This document shows positions 15,487 to 23,810 of a stretch of 45,111 bases of DNA, piece by piece. Source of the stretch: Bradyrhizobium genomosp. I (2014) (lineage in GTDB: Bacteria; Pseudomonadota; Alphaproteobacteria; Rhizobiales; Xanthobacteraceae); assembly GCF_000261685.1 (NCBI RefSeq), contig NZ_AJQE01000177.1, positions 1-45,111 of the forward strand, read 5' to 3'. Position numbers and translations under genes: made by a program. The notes under the pieces were generated by a model. That model worked only from the letters and a program-made list of their open reading frames with translations, did no database searches and had not been told where the DNA came from. Position 1 is the first letter of the stretch, and the number at the start of each line of letters is the position of its first letter.

Positions 15487-17301
15487 CTACAGCCGGATCG
15501 TACCCTCGACGATCTCGACAAATGTACTGGAATCGAGCGCGACATAGGCACCTGACTTCGGCTCGAGCATGAACAGCGGATCGGAGATCGCGCCCGGATC
15601 AAATCCCTCGCGCCCGAGTTCGCTCTTTTTCTGCTTGAAGGTTTCGGTAGCATCGAGCTCGCGCGCGATACGGATGAAGACCGGGCGGGCATAGGCCGGC
15701 AGGCGCCGCACGAGATGAGCGGGCAGAGCGGTGATGTCAAAACCCTCGTTCACCACGATCGCGCTCATGCCGGCGCGGCCGTCGGTACCGGGAATGCTGA
15801 CGCCGTAGGTGGTGGCGTCGACCACGCCGGTGAAATCGCGCACGGCGTCGTTGACCTCCGAGGTAGCGACATTCTCGCCCTTCCAGCGGAAGGTGTCGCC
15901 GATACGGTCGACGAAATGGAAAAAGCCCTTGTCGTCGATCCGCATCAGATCGCCGGTGCGGAACCAGGCATCACCTTTGGCGAAGACGTCGCGCAAAATC
16001 TTCTTCTCGGTTTCACCGGCATCGGTGTAGCCCTCGAAGCGACCGCCGCCTTCGTTCGCGGTGCCGATACGGCCGATGGCTTCGCCGGGCTCGCCGCGGC
16101 CGCAAGCGATGCAGAAGCCCTCGTCGTTGCGCAGCGGCACGCCGCTGTCGGGGTCGAGCTTCACGATGCCGGCAGGAAAGCGGTGCGCGAGCAGCGGCGG
16201 GACGCGGCCGATCGCGCCCGGTTGCCCCTCGACATTGAACAGCGAGAAATTGCCTTCCGTCGCCGCGTAGAATTCGAGGATGCGCGGAATGGCGAAGCGC
16301 GCCTGGAAATCCTCCCAGATGTCGCCACGCAGGCCGTTGCCGCAGGCGAGCCGCAGGCGGTGCCGGTTCTCGTATTCCGACGGCGCCGCCTTCAGCAGGT
16401 AGCGGCAGAGTTCGCCAATGTATTGGAACAGCGTGCAGTCATGCCGAACGATGTCGGACCAGAAATGCGAGGCCGAAAACCTTTCCGCAATCACCACCGA
16501 GCCGCCGGCAGCCAGCATGCTGCACGGCGCGACGATGCCGCCGACCGAATGAAATAGCGGCAAGCAGTCGTAGAGCCGGTCCTGGGGCGTCGCGCCGGCG
16601 AGGCCGGCGAACCAGAAGCCCCAATTGAGGATGCGGCGGTGGCTGATGCTCGCCGCTTTCGGCAGACCGGTGGTACCTGAGGTGTAGATCAGCAGCGCCC
16701 GGTCGTCGATGGTAACGTCGCCACGTTCCTCCGGCGAGAGCGGGCTGTCGTCGAGGACGGCAAGAGCGACGTCGATCGCGCGTTCGCTGCGGGAATCGCC
16801 GTGAGTCCATACCTCGGGCTGCGTCTTCAGATGCGGCGTTGCGCTGTCCAGCATCTCCGTCAGCTCGTGCGCGACGATGATGTGAGTGGGCCTTGCAACG
16901 TCGATGCAATGCGCGAGCGACTGTCCCACCAGCCTGGTATTGAGCAGCGCCACCACGCCGCCGACCCGACTGATGCCGAGCCAGGCCGCGACGTAGTCGA
17001 TGCGGTTCGGCATGATGAGGGCCACGGTATCGCCCTTGGCTACGCCGACCGACCGGGCCCAGCGCGCGTAGCGATTGGTGCGCTTCGACAGGCCTTCATA
17101 GTCGACACTCGTGTCAGCCGTGACCAGCGCGACGCGGCCGGGCTCGCGTTGCGCCCAATCGTCGATGACGTCCGCGAACAAACGTCCCGGCAACGCCTCG
17201 ATCCGCGCAGTGAGCTCGATTGCCTTCAGCCAGATCTTCGAAGCCGACGGCGCGCGCACGGCTTTCGGCTGCTCGATGACGCCGGTGGTCATATTGTTCA
17301 C
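15487..17301 (-). CDS. FATP-type long/very-long-chain acyl-CoA synthetase
   Basis: This 604-residue AMP-forming synthetase has the ATP motif LLIYTSGTTGLPKAASISHRR. It also has blocks characteristic of the fatty-acid transport protein (SLC27, FadD6-like) branch: FYAATEGNFSLFN, WFRTGDLMRIDDKGFFHFVDRIGDTFRWKGENVATSEV and a C-terminal TFKQKKSELGREGFDP. The likely reaction is activation of long-chain fatty acids to CoA thioesters. It is followed after 143 bp by the carrier-protein gene on the same strand. It may feed acyl-CoA to that module or be an independent unit. Confidence 0.87.
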   Translation of the reverse strand: MNNMTTGVIEQPKAVRAPSASKIWLKAIELTARIEALPGRLFADVIDDWAQREPGRVALVTADTSVDYEGLSKRTNRYARWARSVGVAKGDTVALIMPNRIDYVAAWLGISRVGGVVALLNTRLVGQSLAHCIDVARPTHIIVAHELTEMLDSATPHLKTQPEVWTHGDSRSERAIDVALAVLDDSPLSPEERGDVTIDDRALLIYTSGTTGLPKAASISHRRILNWGFWFAGLAGATPQDRLYDCLPLFHSVGGIVAPCSMLAAGGSVVIAERFSASHFWSDIVRHDCTLFQYIGELCRYLLKAAPSEYENRHRLRLACGNGLRGDIWEDFQARFAIPRILEFYAATEGNFSLFNVEGQPGAIGRVPPLLAHRFPAGIVKLDPDSGVPLRNDEGFCIACGRGEPGEAIGRIGTANEGGGRFEGYTDAGETEKKILRDVFAKGDAWFRTGDLMRIDDKGFFHFVDRIGDTFRWKGENVATSEVNDAVRDFTGVVDATTYGVSIPGTDGRAGMSAIVVNEGFDITALPAHLVRRLPAYARPVFIRIARELDATETFKQKKSELGREGFDPGAISDPLFMLEPKSGAYVALDSSTFVEIVEGTIRL

Positions 17302-17404
17302 TCTTTCGGGCCGTCTGCTGGTTTCCCGCAGCTTAGCTCGCGCGCCCTGCCCAGGTGTTAAGAGACAAGGTAAAACCCGGTTAGTGCGCGATTAACTCTA
17401 GTGA

Positions 17405-17581
17405 TCCTTTACCAAGCCGCAGATCGATGACGCCCTGCCGGACGCCGAGATCAGAGCCCGCATCGCCGAACTCGGCGCGATCCCGCTGCACGGCAACGCC
17501 GATGAGTTCGGCAGCATGCCGACGGCGGAAACCGATCGCTGGCGCAAGTTGATCGAGCTGTCGGCCATGAGGAAGGAGTAG
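17405..17581 (+). pseudogene. Relic C-terminus of a TctC/Bug-type substrate-binding protein
   Basis: Between two intact genes a frame opens right after a TGA and encodes 58 residues that end at a TAG. Its sequence (DALPDAEIRARIAELGAIPL, then DEF and AETDRWRKLIELS) matches the conserved last helix pair of tripartite tricarboxylate transporter receptors (DPEVRARLAELGA style). No start, signal peptide or first two thirds of such a gene is present upstream, and no TctA or TctB gene is near. It is best read as a leftover of a deleted gene. Confidence 0.65.
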
Positions 17582-17672
17582 CGGAGGCGCACGCCGCGCT
17601 AGGCGACCTTCGCCAAACAGGATATTCTCTGCTCTACCTTGCGTTGTTCTGACTACGACAGGTAGGCAACCC

Positions 17673-18440
17673 GTGGCACTCGACCCCTCGCAGATTCCCG
17701 TCAACGCAACACCATTCGGGCAACCGCTCACCAACTTTGCCAACCGGCTGAAGGGCGGACAGGTCAAGGTGGTTGCGATCGGCTCGTCGACGACGGCGGG
17801 CGAAGGGGGTATCGCGCCCTATCCGCAACGGCTGCTGGCGGACCTCCGGATACAATTCCCGAAAGCCACGATCGATGTCGTCAACCGGGGCGTCGGCGGC
17901 GAGGAGGCTCCCCAAGAACTCAAGCGATTCAAGCATGATGTCTTCGCCCAGCATCCGGATCTCGTGATCTGGCAGGTCGGCACGAATGCGGTTTGGCAAT
18001 CGAATCCGCCGTCCTTCAAGGACACCACGAAGGCCATCTCCGGCGGCGTCGATCAATTGCTGGCCACCGGACGGATCGACGTGATCCTGATGGACCTGCA
18101 ATATGTACCGGCGCTGCTGACACCGGCCAAGCTCGAAAAGGCGAATGCCATGGTGGCGGCGATCAGCGAGATCGCACATGCGAAAGGCGTCAACGTCTTC
18201 CGTCGTTTCGAGTTGATGCAGGGCTGGCACGATATCGCGAAGATCCCGTTCGACCGGATGGTCGACCCCGGCGATGATGCCAGGCTGCACGCAAGCGACT
18301 GGACGACGGACAAGATGACCTGGCAATTGACCGCCGCAATCAACGAGGCGGTCAACAAGGCGCAGCGATCCCGAGGCGCGCACGGCGACTCAGCCCGCAC
18401 ACTCCACCGGATTGGCGGCCGGAGATCCCCTCGACGCTAA
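17673..18440 (+). CDS. SGNH/GDSL-family hydrolase
   Basis: This is a 255-residue protein. Block I is AIGSSTTAGEGG (the nucleophile Ser in a GSS variant of GDS), block II is NRGVGGEE with the oxyanion Gly, and block III is WQVGTNAVW with the Asn. The terminal Asp-His pair is in the segment that ends LHASDW. No signal peptide is visible, so a cytoplasmic or non-classical location is likely. Substrates could be acyl or acetyl esters. The start is GTG. The C-terminus is basic (RIGGRRSPRR) and its stop overlaps the convergent DUF3551 gene by 4 bp. Confidence 0.8.
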   Translation: MALDPSQIPVNATPFGQPLTNFANRLKGGQVKVVAIGSSTTAGEGGIAPYPQRLLADLRIQFPKATIDVVNRGVGGEEAPQELKRFKHDVFAQHPDLVIWQVGTNAVWQSNPPSFKDTTKAISGGVDQLLATGRIDVILMDLQYVPALLTPAKLEKANAMVAAISEIAHAKGVNVFRRFELMQGWHDIAKIPFDRMVDPGDDARLHASDWTTDKMTWQLTAAINEAVNKAQRSRGAHGDSARTLHRIGGRRSPRR

Positions 18441-18727
18441 CCGCTTCGCCTGTGGCGCCGGTGCGGCGGCGCGTTGACCGGATAATACGGATTGAGATCG
18501 CAGGTCGCGGCACGGCCCGACGCGGTGGCGCGGCACTGCGGCAGCGAGGTGAAGGAGCAGTCGTACCAATCCCCGCCACCGCCATTCGCACCGGAATAGA
18601 CGTGCATGCAGACGGGATAGCTGGGATCGAAGGTTTGCCCATGCGACGGCGCCGCGGCGAGCAAGACACCGACGGCCATGGTCAGGCCGTGCGAACGGCG
18701 CGACGCGAATATCCGAGGAGACCACAT
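18437..18727 (-). CDS. DUF3551 small secreted protein
   Basis: This 96-residue protein has a hydrophobic export signal ending SHGQ. The DUF3551 core follows: YPVCMHVY, then DWYDCSFTSLPQCRATASGR and a CDLNPYY element, with four conserved Cys that can form two disulfides. The tail is Arg/His-rich. This family is common in Bradyrhizobium and relatives, and its function is unknown. The upstream ATG may be a few residues too early. It is a tandem duplicate of the next gene, from which it is separated by 9 bp. Confidence 0.78.
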   Translation of the reverse strand: MWSPRIFASRRSHGLTMAVGVLLAAAPSHGQTFDPSYPVCMHVYSGANGGGGDWYDCSFTSLPQCRATASGRAATCDLNPYYPVNAPPHRRHRRSG

Positions 18728-18736
18728 CGCGGACCG

Positions 18737-19018
18737 CTAGTGCTGTTTCTTGTGGCGCCGGCGCGGCTGCGACGGCGGTTGGTCGAAGGCGTAATAGGGG
18801 TTGAGGTCGCAGTTCGCCGAGCGGCCCGACGCGGTCGCGCGGCACTGTGGCAGCGAGGTGAAGGAGCAGTCGTAATAGTCACCGCCGCCACCGCCGAAGC
18901 CGCCGGGCGTATAGACATGCATGCACACCGGATAGCGCGGATCATAGGTCTGGGCGCTGGCATCTGCCGCCACGAACAGCGCGGCAATCGCGGTGAGAGT
19001 CAAGATCGGCAAGCGCAT
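18737..19018 (-). CDS. DUF3551 small secreted protein
   Basis: This 93-residue protein has a clean signal peptide (residues 1-22, ASA-QT). The same Cys framework follows as in the adjacent gene (YPVCMHVY, DYYDCSFTSLPQCRATASGRS, CDLNPYY), then a basic C-terminus (RRRHKKQH). A Gly-rich insert (GGFGGGGGDY) separates the first Cys from the rest. It is probably periplasmic and of unknown role. It is co-directional with its paralog and likely co-transcribed. Confidence 0.82.
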   Translation of the reverse strand: MRLPILTLTAIAALFVAADASAQTYDPRYPVCMHVYTPGGFGGGGGDYYDCSFTSLPQCRATASGRSANCDLNPYYAFDQPPSQPRRRHKKQH

Positions 19019-19146
19019 GGACGCATCCTCGAGTCAGTGGCCGCCGGCGGATCGGGGGCCGGCGGCTCCATATGGCACAACACAGCGGCGGACGCGACTG
19101 TTCCTGGAGATAGATGACGGCAAGGCGAGCACGGTGGGCTGCGGCG

Positions 19147-21024
19147 CTACGCGCCGAGCCCCTGCAGCACGAGCCGATTCAGCCTCGCCGCGAACGCCGC
19201 TGGATCTTCCGGCAATTCGCCGTCCAGGATCTGCGCCTGCTCGAGCAGCAGCAGGCTGAGATCGTCGACGGTCTTGGAGCCCGCTTGCGCCTTGGTGACC
19301 GCGGTGACCAGCGGATGGCGCAAATTTATCTCGAGGATCGGCTTGGTCTTCATGCCGCGGTTCTGCTGCGACAAGATGCGCTCGAGCTCGCGGCTGGGGC
19401 CCTGGCTGTCGGCGACGAGGCAGGAGGCCGAGCTGGTGAGGCGCGTCGAGGCCTTGACGTCGCTGACACGCTCGCCGAGCGCGGCCTTGATCACAGCGAT
19501 GGTCGCGGCTTCATCCGCGGCCGGCTCGTCCTTCTTTGCCTCGTCCGCCTCGTCGACGCGCGGAATCAGGTCGAGATTGAGATCGCCCTGGCTCAGCGAC
19601 TTCAGCGGCTTGCCTTCGAACTCCGACGGCATCGAGGTCCAGAAGGCATCGACGGGATCGGACAGCAGCAGCACCTCGATGCCGCGCGCAGTCGCCGCCT
19701 CGAGCCGCGGATTGGACTTCAGCCGTTCGATGCTGTCGCCGACCAGATAATAGATCTCGGTCTGGTTCGGCTTGAAATCGGCGATCACCTGCTTCAGCGA
19801 CCGCTTCTCGCCCGACGTGGTGGTGAAGCGCGACAGCGCGAGCAGCTTTTCGCGCCGCTCGAAATCCTCGTAGATGCCTTCCTTCAGCACCGCGCCGAAG
19901 GCGTCCCAGATCTTGGCGAAATTCTCCGGATCCTTGTCGGCAAGGCTTTCGAGCTCGGATACGACCCGGGTCGCCACGGCTTTGCGGATCTGCGCAAGCT
20001 GCGGATTGTTCTGGAGCATCTCGCGCGAGATGTTGAGCGGGAGATCCTCGCTGTCGACGACGCCACGGATGAAGCGCAGATAGCCCGGCAACAGATCGGC
20101 ATCATCGGTGATGAAGACGCGCCGGACGTAGAGCTTCACCCGCCCCTTGCGGTTCGGCTCGAACAGGTCGAACGGCTTGGTCGAGGGCGCGAACAGCAGC
20201 ACTGCATAGGAGTAGCGGCCCTCGGCGCGGTAGTGCAGTGTCATCGCGGGATCGTCGAAGGCGGAGGCGATCTGCTGATAGGCTTTCTTGTAATCCTCTG
20301 CCGTCAGCTCGGATTTCGCGCGCTGCCAAAGCGCGCTGGCCGAATTGATCTGGCGTGGCTCCCCCCCTTCCGGCACGAGCTCGATGGGGAACAGGATGTT
20401 GTCGGAATAGGCCGTGACGATGCGCTCGATCTCGTAGGGCTCGAGATATTTCTTGGCGTCGTCCTTCAGGTGCAGGACGATCTCGGTGCCGCGCGTCATG
20501 CGCGCCGCTTCCTCCCCGCTGGCCCGGGCGATCTCGAAGCCGGAGCCCCCGGAGGAGGTCCAGGTCCAGACATCGCTCTCGCCGGCACGGCGGCTGATGA
20601 CCACGATCTTCTCGGCGACCATGAAGGCGGAATAGAAGCCGACGCCGAACTGGCCGATCAGGCCGAGACCGTCCTTGGCCTCCTTCAGCTTGGACACGAA
20701 CGCCTTGGTACCGGATCGGGCGATGGTGCCGAGATGGTCGATCAGCTCCTGCCGCTCCATGCCGATGCCGTTGTCGGCGACCGTGAGGGTCGAGGCCTGC
20801 TTGTTCGGGATGATGCGGATCTTGAGCGCGTCGCCCTCGCCCAGCAGAGCGGGGCTGGCGATCGCCTCGTAGCGCAGCTTGTCGCAGGCATCGGAGGCAT
20901 TGGAGATCAGTTCGCGGAGAAAGATGTCGGTTTCCGAATAGACGGAGTGCACCATCAAGTGCAGCAGTTCGGAAACTTCGGCCTGGAAAGGCTGCGTATG
21001 CACAGCCGTATCTGACGTCGTCAT
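19147..21024 (-). CDS. htpG: HSP90-family chaperone HtpG
   Basis: This full-length 625-residue HtpG is a cytoplasmic ATP-dependent dimeric chaperone. The GHKL ATP site is intact: [15 protein letters not shown] near residue 38, DNGIGM near 84 and [16 protein letters not shown] near 123. The middle-domain catalytic Arg region ([18 protein letters not shown]) and the C-terminal dimerisation domain follow. There is no MEEVD tail, as expected for bacteria. It stands alone. A CTTGAT / CTATAT pair upstream suggests heat-shock sigma control. Confidence 0.95.
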   Translation of the reverse strand: MTTSDTAVHTQPFQAEVSELLHLMVHSVYSETDIFLRELISNASDACDKLRYEAIASPALLGEGDALKIRIIPNKQASTLTVADNGIGMERQELIDHLGTIARSGTKAFVSKLKEAKDGLGLIGQFGVGFYSAFMVAEKIVVISRRAGESDVWTWTSSGGSGFEIARASGEEAARMTRGTEIVLHLKDDAKKYLEPYEIERIVTAYSDNILFPIELVPEGGEPRQINSASALWQRAKSELTAEDYKKAYQQIASAFDDPAMTLHYRAEGRYSYAVLLFAPSTKPFDLFEPNRKGRVKLYVRRVFITDDADLLPGYLRFIRGVVDSEDLPLNISREMLQNNPQLAQIRKAVATRVVSELESLADKDPENFAKIWDAFGAVLKEGIYEDFERREKLLALSRFTTTSGEKRSLKQVIADFKPNQTEIYYLVGDSIERLKSNPRLEAATARGIEVLLLSDPVDAFWTSMPSEFEGKPLKSLSQGDLNLDLIPRVDEADEAKKDEPAADEAATIAVIKAALGERVSDVKASTRLTSSASCLVADSQGPSRELERILSQQNRGMKTKPILEINLRHPLVTAVTKAQAGSKTVDDLSLLLLEQAQILDGELPEDPAAFAARLNRLVLQGLGA

Positions 21025-21060
21025 GCGCTTACCCGGTCAAAACAAAGGGAAGGAACCCGG

Positions 21061-21088
21061 ATATAGCGCGAGGCAGCGGCGGATCAAG
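21061..21088 (-). promoter_or_regulatory. RpoH-like promoter of htpG
   Basis: On the minus strand CTTGAT (21088-21083) is followed after 16 bases by CTATAT (21066-21061). This resembles the CTTG ... CYTATNT pattern of alphaproteobacterial heat-shock promoters. The implied start gives about 30 bases of leader before the htpG ATG. Confidence 0.5.
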
Positions 21089-21137
21089 AGGATGTGAAGC
21101 ATCCGTCCGGAGAGCCACCGCCGCAAAAAGGCGCGGA

Positions 21138-21545
21138 TCAGGTCACGCAGCGGCCGGGCTGGAGCAGCCTTGCGACCTCGGTCAGGGAGCTGACCATCGG
21201 CTCGCAGGCGATCGTCGGCTTGCTGCGAACCTTCTTCTGGTTCTGGAGCAGCAGTCGCGGCTTGGCGTTGCCGGTCTCAACCACCGCGGGAACCCGCAGC
21301 AGCACTGACGTATCGGCGAGGTCGTTCAGCCGCATCGACACCGTGCGGGTGGGGACCGGCGCCGGCTTGATTTCGGCTAGCCGATCCGCCTTGGCGGCGC
21401 GATTGACGTTGTGGCCCGGCTTGTCAGCCTTGTCGGCGACCGCTTGCCAGCGGTCGGCCAGATCGTGCCCGGAGGCCAATTGCACGGCACCGAGCGTCGC
21501 GACGATCGCGACGGCACTCAAAAATACCCTCTGAACCTGTGACAT
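21138..21545 (-). CDS. Hypothetical exported protein
   Basis: About 135 residues are encoded from ATG 21545. The start MSQVQRVFLSAVAIVATLG gives a signal peptide or anchor. The rest is hydrophilic with one Cys pair near the C-terminus (ACEPMV ... RCVT), suggesting a periplasmic protein. A longer frame starting 39 bp upstream is possible but would bury the signal. I do not recognise a family. It is separated from htpG by about 110 bp. Confidence 0.6.
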   Translation of the reverse strand: MSQVQRVFLSAVAIVATLGAVQLASGHDLADRWQAVADKADKPGHNVNRAAKADRLAEIKPAPVPTRTVSMRLNDLADTSVLLRVPAVVETGNAKPRLLLQNQKKVRSKPTIACEPMVSSLTEVARLLQPGRCVT

Positions 21546-22208
21546 GGCTGCCGATCCCTCGCCCCATGGCGATCGCGGGAACAACGCCGCCAGAGGATCG
21601 GGGGTTCTCAGCCGTTACGATCACTTAACCGTGTGCGAAAAATGCCGCAGACCCGCAAAATATTTCGTGCCTGTTGGAACGACTTTCGCAGGCAGGAGTC
21701 GTCTCAGCAGCCGGCTATTCCCCCCTGCCCCATAAGCCGGCGACGTAGGGCGCGACTGTGGTGATGCCGGTCGCGCCTTACTTTTGTCCGCACAGACCCC
21801 CCCCACGAGATTCCATTGAAAGCCCCGGAGCGCGCTCGGCGGGAAGCCGGCATTGCGCTCATTCGCTGCGCCGTCGCGACGTCGGGAATTTCCTGACTGC
21901 CCGGGGAGTCAACCCGACTGGTCCCGAAGTCATTTGAACTCCAGCTTTACTGAGCACCGCTGCCATCCCGGGAGACTGGATATGACAATGTTCGTGCGAT
22001 CGACAATCGGCAGCAGCCCATCTACCGGCCGAAGTGACGGCCCCGGCGTTTTGTTGCCAGGACCGGGAGGCCCCCGGCCCGCGCGCAAGATCCCGGCGCG
22101 TGCCGGGAAATCATGGCGTCGGACGCCTATCTTCCAAACCATTCTCGACCGGGTTTGGGAAGCGGTTCTGGCGAGCTACGTGTCATCCCGCACATCGGAG
22201 GCACGAGA
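21546..22208. other. 663-bp gap without a convincing gene
   Basis: No protein of recognisable family is encoded on either strand. The gap holds a terminator-like hairpin near 21745-21786, a C8 run at 21795-21802 and several short open frames of uncertain value. One on the plus strand (21544-21735) has a CEKCRRP cysteine pair but no clear ribosome site. A minor transcript is possible. Confidence 0.5.
21745..21785 (+). terminator. Orphan terminator-like hairpin
   Basis: GTAGGGCGCGAC and GTCGCGCCTTAC pair over 12 bp with one G-T wobble around a 13-base loop. They are followed on the plus strand by TTTT. No annotated plus-strand gene ends here, so it may close an unseen short transcript. Confidence 0.45.
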
Positions 22209-22310
22209 ATGATCGGAATTGTCGTCGCCTGCATGATGTTCTTCAGCGTCAGCATTCTTGTGGCGCACCTGATCGACGCCATCAACGATCCGGCCGAGGA
22301 TTCCTCTTAG
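22209..22310 (+). CDS. Small membrane protein, 33 residues
   Basis: ATG at 22209 is preceded by a strong GGAGG at 7-8 bases. The product is almost all one hydrophobic helix (MIGIVVACMMFFSVSILVAHLID) with a short acidic tail ending AEDSS. It would be a single-pass inner-membrane microprotein of unknown role. The excellent ribosome site and clean helix are the support; conservation cannot be judged here. Confidence 0.5.
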   Translation: MIGIVVACMMFFSVSILVAHLIDAINDPAEDSS

Positions 22311-22550
22311 GCGTCGTCCGCCTCGTATCGCTACGTGGCGGCACGCGATCAAGTACGAGGAGCACGGCAAGCCGACGTCGGACCAACCGAGGTACCGCTC
22401 ACGAACTTCTTGCGGTGGGGCGAAACTGCATCCTGGCCAGATCCGCGTTCAAGAGGCAGGTCCTTCCCAGAAAGAAGTAGCCTGCGGCGCAAAGCGCGTT
22501 CGGTCGCCTCATTCCGCAATATGCTGAGTGGATCGACGGCGCAAAGTCGG

Positions 22551-22787
22551 TCAGACGACCGCTTTCAATCGTGCACGCAGCTTCAGCCGCTCCGCGGCCC
22601 GCGCGACAGCCGGATCATAAATTATGAACTCGATCATATTCAGGAGCTCACGCTGCTCGAACCTGCATGTCGGGCCGGCAGCTCCGGCCGACGCAAGGAG
22701 GCGCTTGGTCTCCTCAAGTGCCTCTACAAGAATTTCCGCATCAGACTGCAATTTGCTCTTTCCAACGATCATGGCCGCCAAACTCAT
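22551..22787 (-). CDS. Small hypothetical protein downstream of the Crp regulator
   Basis: A 78-residue soluble helical protein is encoded from ATG 22787. GGAG lies 9 bases before it, and another in-frame ATG is at 22808. Runs such as DAEILVEALEETKRLLASA and AAERLKLRARLKAVV suggest amphipathic helices. It begins 45 bp after the Crp/Fnr gene on the same strand, so co-transcription is likely. No family recognised. Confidence 0.5.
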   Translation of the reverse strand: MSLAAMIVGKSKLQSDAEILVEALEETKRLLASAGAAGPTCRFEQRELLNMIEFIIYDPAVARAAERLKLRARLKAVV

Positions 22788-22831
22788 GCCGCATGGCTCC
22801 TTTTGCATGAGCCCCACGCAAAACCCTGAGG

Positions 22832-23683
22832 TCAAGGATGCGCGACGCGCAACGCGATCGGCCCCAACAGAGAATTCTCGTGGGCAGATCGAATGACGCG
22901 GAAGCAGTCGCAGGATGCCTGCTCCAGGCGGGCCTCGTCGACGATCACCGTTCGCCCGCGGCTCCGCCGGATCAGACCGTTTGCCTCCATGTCCCCCACC
23001 GCGGTCGTGATGCCGGCACGGCGTACGCCGAGCGCTTGCGCCATGCATTTGTGAGTCAATGCAACCTCGTTCTCTCCGATCCGGTCGCGCGCGACCAGCA
23101 GCCATCGGGCCAGCCGCTGGGACAGATTGTGCCGCGAGTTGCATGCGACCAGCTGAGCGCTGTGTATCAGCGTTGCCTGGACGTAGCGCAGCAACAGCTT
23201 TTCCACCTCTGTGTCCGTCTTGATCAACGCGATCAACGCGTCGGTTTGGATCCGCAGCGCCGTTCCAGGGACGTGAACAGTGCACCGGTGCGGAGAGACC
23301 CGCATTCCCAGCACCAGGGGGACACCGACGAAGTCCTTTTTCCCCAGGGTATGGATTTCAACAGGCGGGCAATCTCCGGCCCGGGTCGTGAGCGACGCCG
23401 CGCCGGACTCGATGAAGTATGCGAATTGCAGGGGAAGACCTCGCTCCTGCAGCACCTGTCTTGCCGTCAAGCGAATCGAATCGCAGCGGTCCAGAAGCAA
23501 TCGACGCGACCGAGGCGAGAGATGCGCGATGAGATCGTTGCCCAGGGAGGGAGACGATGCGTCGCACGCCTGGGGAGCGATCCCCGACACGATCGGCGAA
23601 GCAGTCCCCGAGTTTCGCGCGTCTATCTTTGCGAGATCCAATTCCAGCATGTGCCATCTCTCGGTTGCCGTTTGACCAATCAT
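22832..23683 (-). CDS. Crp/Fnr-family transcription regulator
   Basis: This 283-residue protein has a long N-terminal extension, then a cyclic-nucleotide-binding-like beta barrel (about residues 60-170), a dimerisation helix, and a C-terminal winged helix-turn-helix. The HTH is seen as THKCMAQALGVRRAGITTAVGDMEANGLI. The Cys set of an Fnr iron-sulfur cluster is not arranged at the N-terminus, so oxygen sensing of the Fnr type is not supported. The ligand is unknown. It is divergent from the histidine kinase gene, with 127 bp between the two starts. Confidence 0.8.
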   Translation of the reverse strand: MIGQTATERWHMLELDLAKIDARNSGTASPIVSGIAPQACDASSPSLGNDLIAHLSPRSRRLLLDRCDSIRLTARQVLQERGLPLQFAYFIESGAASLTTRAGDCPPVEIHTLGKKDFVGVPLVLGMRVSPHRCTVHVPGTALRIQTDALIALIKTDTEVEKLLLRYVQATLIHSAQLVACNSRHNLSQRLARWLLVARDRIGENEVALTHKCMAQALGVRRAGITTAVGDMEANGLIRRSRGRTVIVDEARLEQASCDCFRVIRSAHENSLLGPIALRVAHP

Positions 23684-23810
23684 GGGGAGCGGGTCACGTT
23701 TGGCCCAGTCGGGCTGAAGGACGGTTCCCGTCAGGAAAAGCCTGACAAGCGGGCTTCGGCGGGTTGCGGCGTTTTTCGAACCGCGTCTATGCTAGCGTGA
23801 GGCACCGAGA

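Noticed and set aside
19114..21015. 633-codon plus-strand frame over htpG
   Set aside because: Complete htpG is on the other strand; the frame is an artefact of high third-position GC.
22832..23285. Minus-strand frame that would extend the 78-residue gene upstream through the Crp gene
   Set aside because: It overlaps the clear Crp/Fnr gene in another frame; the internal ATG at 22787 with GGAG is better.
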